Of a DNA stretch of 64,000 nucleotides, positions 59,283-64,000 are shown in pieces. Location: the NCBI GenBank assembly GCA_905183005.1, contig CAJJDO010000007.1, forward strand, positions 62,001 to 126,000, written 5' to 3'. The notes under the pieces were generated by a model, which saw only the letters and a program-made list of their open reading frames with translations, was not told where the DNA came from and did no database searches. A program made the translations under genes and the position numbers. The DNA comes from Paramecium pentaurelia (lineage: Eukaryota > Ciliophora > Oligohymenophorea > Peniculida > Parameciidae). Numbering within the stretch: position 1 is the stretch's first letter; every line of letters starts with the position of its first letter.

Positions 59283-59692
59283 CTTAATGTACAATATTTT
59301 AAAATTATATTAAAAGCTAAATGCTAATTGAAATAGTTATCTAATCTTATTTTTAAATAAATGTTTCATAAGAAATTAATTGATTTTTGTCATAATACTA
59401 CTTCTTTTAAGTATAGAGAAAACTCAATAGATCTTCAGCTTACAATATATGAAATTGATATACTTAAATGATGATTATTGTTGTTATTAATTGACATTAA
59501 ATTTTAATTGTCCAAATAATTTATAACTCTCTTTTATTACAACAACCACTTTATTAATATATAAGAATGATTATTACTTAAGATTAACGTTATTATATTT
59601 CTTAAATACATTAGATACATTTTATACTAAGAAATATATATAAATGATATGATATTAAAAAATGAGATAATTGTAGTTTTTATAATTAATTA
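59283..59692. other. Intergenic, 410 bp
   Basis: Spacer between two divergent genes; AT-rich, with no recognised element or frame. Confidence 0.5.
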
Positions 59693-61207
59693 ATGTCAAC
59701 AGTAAATAAAAATGGATAATAAGGTTAAAATGAAATCACAATTTAAAGAAGAAAAAATGAAACTAATTTGAGAGTGACTCTATAATATTACTCTAAATAT
59801 GGAAAAATTATAGATGATCATTATTTAGAATAGATTGCTCCAGGTTTAGCAAGTTTGGAATTCATGAAACGTAATTGTCCTGAAAGAACAAAGCTGGAAG
59901 ATTTTTGTATACAATCAGGACAATATTTTGAATTTGAACAGTATAAATAGGGAGACATCATATTTAATTATGGAGACATAGGTGATAGGGTTTACATAAT
60001 TTTAAAAGGAGAAGTTGCAGTACTTGTACCAAGATCTGAGAATGAAATAGTAACAGAAAGAGAAGAGATAAGTTAAACAAAATAACCTTTTGATTTTGAA
60101 ATGTTTTGGAGAAACAAGAAATCTTTAAAATAAATGTAAATAGAAGTATTGTTAGCATAGTTAAATTCAAATTTTTATTTCAAGGATAATATTTGTATGT
60201 TTAAGAAAGTGTTTTAATTTCATTCTGGATAATCATTTGGAGATGTGGCATTAATTTCAGATAAACCAAGAACTGCAAGTATTTTAGTCACATCTGATCA
60301 AATTTATTTAATTAGTATGTGTAAAAAGGATTTTAAGAACTTATGTGAGAAATCAGTTTTGGAAATGAATTAGACTCTAGATTATTTTGTTACATTATTT
60401 CCTCATATTGGCAAAATGTAGATAGCTAAATTCATACAATTTTTTCATAAAACTGATTTCCCTCCTTAATAGTGGTTATGGAGAGAAGGTGAATAAGTTA
60501 AATTTTGTCTATTAATTATGAAAGGAAGAGTTGAAATTAAATAATAATAATTGCCTTTATATTAGGTCTCTGACAATTCCTTTATAGGACATGAAGAGAT
60601 ATTAGAAGGCTTAACTATAAGACAATATGGGTGCAAGACATTAGACAATACAATAGCTTATTATATGGAATTTGAAGATTTTAATATTGCAACTAAAAAT
60701 GCTCCAGATATTGTTAAAGTATTAGTAGAAAAGGGAAAGTTAATGAATTTTTATCTTGAGAAAAGAAAAGAGGAAGTGAAGAAAGGATAGATTAATGTGG
60801 AACCACTTTGCTTATCTGTTGAAAGAAGATTGGTTAAAGATATGTTTGTAATTAAGTCTCCTCGAAATAATGAAGTTAGATCTAATCAACCTAAATGTTT
60901 AAGTTATTTTGACATAACAAAGTTTAATAAATAGAAGGCTAGACCTAATCCTACTAATTAATAATAAAATATTTCAGAAGATTTATATTTCTCTAAAGAG
61001 AAGATTATTAAAACAACTCGATCTCCTTCTTATTATACTTAAAAAGTTTCACCTATAAATATATAGATGAAAGAGATTTTAATGAAGAAGTTTAAATTGA
61101 ATTATAAATTTAATGCTATAAAGTCTCTTAAAATTACTACTTGTAAATCTATACATGATTTTAGTAATAAGAGTCGATTTAAAACAGATGCAAGTATTGA
61201 TAATTGA
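59693..61207 (+). CDS. Cyclic-nucleotide-binding-domain protein
   Basis: 504 residues, no intron. A first CNB domain (about 75-225) contains YKQGDIIFNYGDIGDRVYIILKGEVAV and the phosphate-binding cassette FGDVALISDKPRTAS. In the cassette the usual Glu of FGE is Asp, but the Arg that holds the cyclic phosphate is kept. A loop of about 60 residues is inserted in the domain. A second, more degenerate CNB-like domain follows (QWLWREGEQVKFCLLIMKGRVEI). The tail is basic. No kinase or channel domain, so it resembles ciliary CNBD-type scaffolds. Confidence 0.86.
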
Positions 61208-61249
61208 ATAATTTATTATTTTCTATTTTATGTAAATATATATAGCCTA

Positions 61250-64000
61250 TCATGCTAATAAAACCATAGATTTTTTATTTCTACGATTCCAGAAATATAA
61301 AATTAAACAAAATGTTACCAATAGTATTATAATACCACCTAAAACTCCAACTAAAATCCAAACCCAAGAATGACTAAAAATATATAATCAATATTCTTAC
61401 TCTGATTCACTATCATCATCATCATTATCATCATAATAAACCAAATTTACAATTCCTGAAGATTTTCCATAATAATTACTTACTGTGATTGTAATTGGTT
61501 ATTCCTCAACTGATGTAAGAGTAGTAAAATTTATAATTGAATTTGATTAATATTGATACTTTATTAAATTATGAATTCCTCTTGAATCATCATATTTTAA
61601 ATTTGCAAAGAAAAATGTTGTATTATCTTCTACTTCAACAACTAAAGCAATTTAATTTGATAAAGTTCCTTTATAGTTTTCATATAAGGCATAATGACTA
61701 GTAATAGTTTTTGTAGTATTACTATCTTATAATTAATACATAACTAATACTGCATCTTATCCTTATCTATAAGGAACTAAGATATAATTCAAATAAGTTG
61801 CAACCTTATTTACAGATGTCCATGATCCAAAGGGAGTCAAAACAAATTTTAATTTAATTTTATCCAGTATTAAATCTGGAAGATTTCCTATTTCAAAAGG
61901 AATACTAAAAATATATTATGCAACATTATTAGTTTGAATCAATAAATTAAATATTTAAAGTGTTCCTTAAATTTCAGATGAAATTAATTTAACTGTTAAG
62001 AATTCTGTATTTTCATAAACATAAAATTGATCATTTTAATAGTTTTTTAATTCAAAAGATTCTATATTTGGTATATAACTTAAATCGATCAATTTAAAGT
62101 GATTAATTCTTAAACCAAAATGTTGATCAATAAAAAATACAGTATAAAAAGCATTGTGTTTAATAACTTAGAAACTTGCAATTCTTAATGAATTTAAATT
62201 TAATAATTAAGCATTAATAGTTCTTGATAAAGTTAAAGTTTTGTCAGCATTAATATAATAAACTTAAATTTATGATTCAAATTAAGTATAATCTTAAGGA
62301 TTGCTATTTAAAATAAACAAATGATTGTTATTGAATAATTAGACACCACTGATTCTATTTGTATTAGGAACAATAATTTTTGAATAAACACTACATTCCA
62401 AATTATTACTACAATCTATAATTAAGATTGATGGTGCTTAAGCAAGTACTGAAATAACAAGATATTTTCTATCTTCAGAAATATATAATCCTTCTGCTTA
62501 TTCTAATATGGAAAGACCCAAATTAAATACTTTATTAAATTATCCATTTCTCAATGTAAACACTAATTATTTAGAGGTTAAGAAAACACCATAATGAGCA
62601 TCATATATCAATCCATCAATGAAATTATAGAATAAATTTTGACCATCACTAATATTCATTATTTATGGATATAATTTTGCCTATGAACAAGATTTACAAT
62701 CAATTGATATTTAAGTAATTTAACCTGTATATAATTTAGTATCAATATTTAAAGATGCAGATTAACTATCTTTTTTTACCTTAAAAGATAAATTTTAAGT
62801 ATTTTCAAATATAGGTTAACTATGAGTATCTAAAACAGATATTTATTTATAGATATTCTTGCTATATTCATTATTAGATGCTTTTATACCAACAACTATT
62901 TTATTCAAATAATTATCCGAATTCATTTTACTTTTTACTGATAATAAAGAATCTTATAAAACTGAATAGACTTTTTATTAAAAATGCAAAAACATTTATA
63001 ATCCTCCATCTACTTCTATTGTTGTATTTACTATACCTTCAAGTTTAATTACTTTTTTTAATGATTAATGAGACAACACTCCAGGCTCATAAATTAAAAT
63101 CACTGTCTAATTATTGTATTAACCCCTAACAAAAAGCCATCCTGACTCTTCACAAGAATCAGCTACAATAGAATCTTATATTTTATAATCATATAATGGT
63201 AGACTTTTTGTTTTGTAAATAACTTATAAATGTTTGTAGTTGTATTCATCTATTTAAGATTAAGTTTCTGATTTTTATATTAAGTAGAAATAGTTTTTAC
63301 CAATTGCTATTTTAATCTATGAACCAGCTATTAAATCAATTATTTTAATTTTAGTAAATGCACCACCATTTGATAAAATAGCAAGATTACCAATAATTAC
63401 TTATGTGGATGTTTGGATAAATATTAAATCAATTAATCTATTTCCAAATACATTAAGAGGTTATAAAATATCAGAAATAGTATAAGCTAAATAAAAAGGG
63501 ATAAATTAATCATAAACTAAAATCTTATTTTGAATTACTACAAACATTTTATTATAAAGTACATTAAATGAAAGTATTTTCTCATCTAAAGTTAGTTTAT
63601 CATACTCTGCAAATTATGCAGTATCTTTATCAAAACCATATAAATGAATTTATTTTTCTGATTCCTAAATAACAAAGAATATTTTCTTTGTCTCTAACCA
63701 CCAATGAAATGTACTTTTAGTAAGAATGCTTTAGAATTAAACTTATTTGAGTAAATTACATTCAGCTTCAACATTTTTTAATTGATTATGTTAACATTGA
63801 TATATATATGCTTCTTTTGAGTCTTATTATTATAATAAATAAAATGTTTCCACATCTATCACATAAATATCAGTGAACACTATACGCTCTTATTGTATTT
63901 TAATATTTAATTTCCACATCTCTTAAATATCAATAATAATTTTCTCAGATACACCAACCTCCACTTAAGAATATGATATATCTGGCCCAATTGCTAATAG
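61250..64000 (-). CDS. C-terminal part of a large type I membrane protein
   Basis: Runs off the window end; at least about 900 residues are present. The C-terminus is clear: an acidic stretch (YYDDNDDDDSESEQE) leads to one TM helix (WVWILVGVLGGIIILLVTFC) and a short basic tail ending at TGA. Upstream is a long beta-rich region of repeating strand-like blocks, for example KMFVVIQNKILVYDQ and SQIKIAIGKN, which suggests propeller or cadherin-like repeats. I do not recognise the family, and possible introns in the middle were not traced. Confidence 0.7.

Overview
The window looks like somatic (macronuclear) DNA of a ciliate of the genus Paramecium, probably the P. aurelia group. The sequence is very AT-rich, and long reading frames appear only when TAA and TAG are read as glutamine and TGA as the sole stop. 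Almost every frame break is repaired by removing a 20-37 nt GT(A)...AG intron. Intergenic gaps are tiny, and the gene set is typical: a trichocyst matrix protein, an alveolin/epiplasmin, ciliary dynein light chains, and ciliate-style surface and membrane proteins. All coding calls below use this code. For nearly every gene with a settled intron structure, intron-subtracted lengths were checked to be a multiple of three.

Layout. 1-6305: PP2C phosphatase, inner-arm dynein light chain p28 (DNALI1 type) and a TauE/SafE membrane protein, but the stretch is broken by single N characters at 1828 and 3740. These join pieces that overlap by about 1.3 kb, so the genes appear several times, mostly as cut copies. 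6426-13213: CCCH zinc-finger protein, coiled-coil protein, secreted/surface protein, alveolin, unknown protein. 13214-24644: multi-PHD chromatin protein, trichocyst matrix protein, VAMP7-type R-SNARE, GPR180/TMEM145-like receptor, a PSI-TM-RING protein, coiled-coil protein, NBR1-like autophagy receptor. 24745-33106: TTL-family ligase, coiled-coil protein, SLC37-like transporter, LRR protein, proteasome beta5, unknown protein. 33122-44654: M16-like protein without its zinc site, KDEL receptor, GPKOW splicing factor, ACOT9-type thioesterase, Tim17-type protein, PPT1-like thioesterase, MFSD1-like transporter, protein kinase, roadblock/LC7 dynein light chain. 44669-50741: coiled-coil protein, two disordered proteins (one with repeated FG-type motifs), COQ3 methyltransferase, P/Q/M-rich basic protein. 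50954-56450: coiled-coil protein, a second p28 gene and a paralog of the 8.4-9.7 kb surface protein, again with two N joints (53283, 54524) and cut copies. 56693-64000: small and large membrane proteins, a cyclic-nucleotide-binding protein, and a large type I membrane protein running off the end.

There is no operon logic, but spacing is extreme. Two divergent pairs have start codons only 7 and 14 bp apart, and one same-strand pair has 15 bp between stop and start. Several genes serve cilia or cortex (two p28, LC7, alveolin, perhaps the TTL ligase and some coiled-coil proteins). Others serve membrane traffic (VAMP7, KDEL receptor, trichocyst matrix, NBR1-like). I found no mobile element, CRISPR array, tRNA or rRNA. 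The most notable items are the N-joined duplications, the PSI-TM-RING architecture, the (S/T)-x-(I/V)-F-G motif protein, the zinc-site-lacking M16 protein and the near-zero-length divergent promoters.
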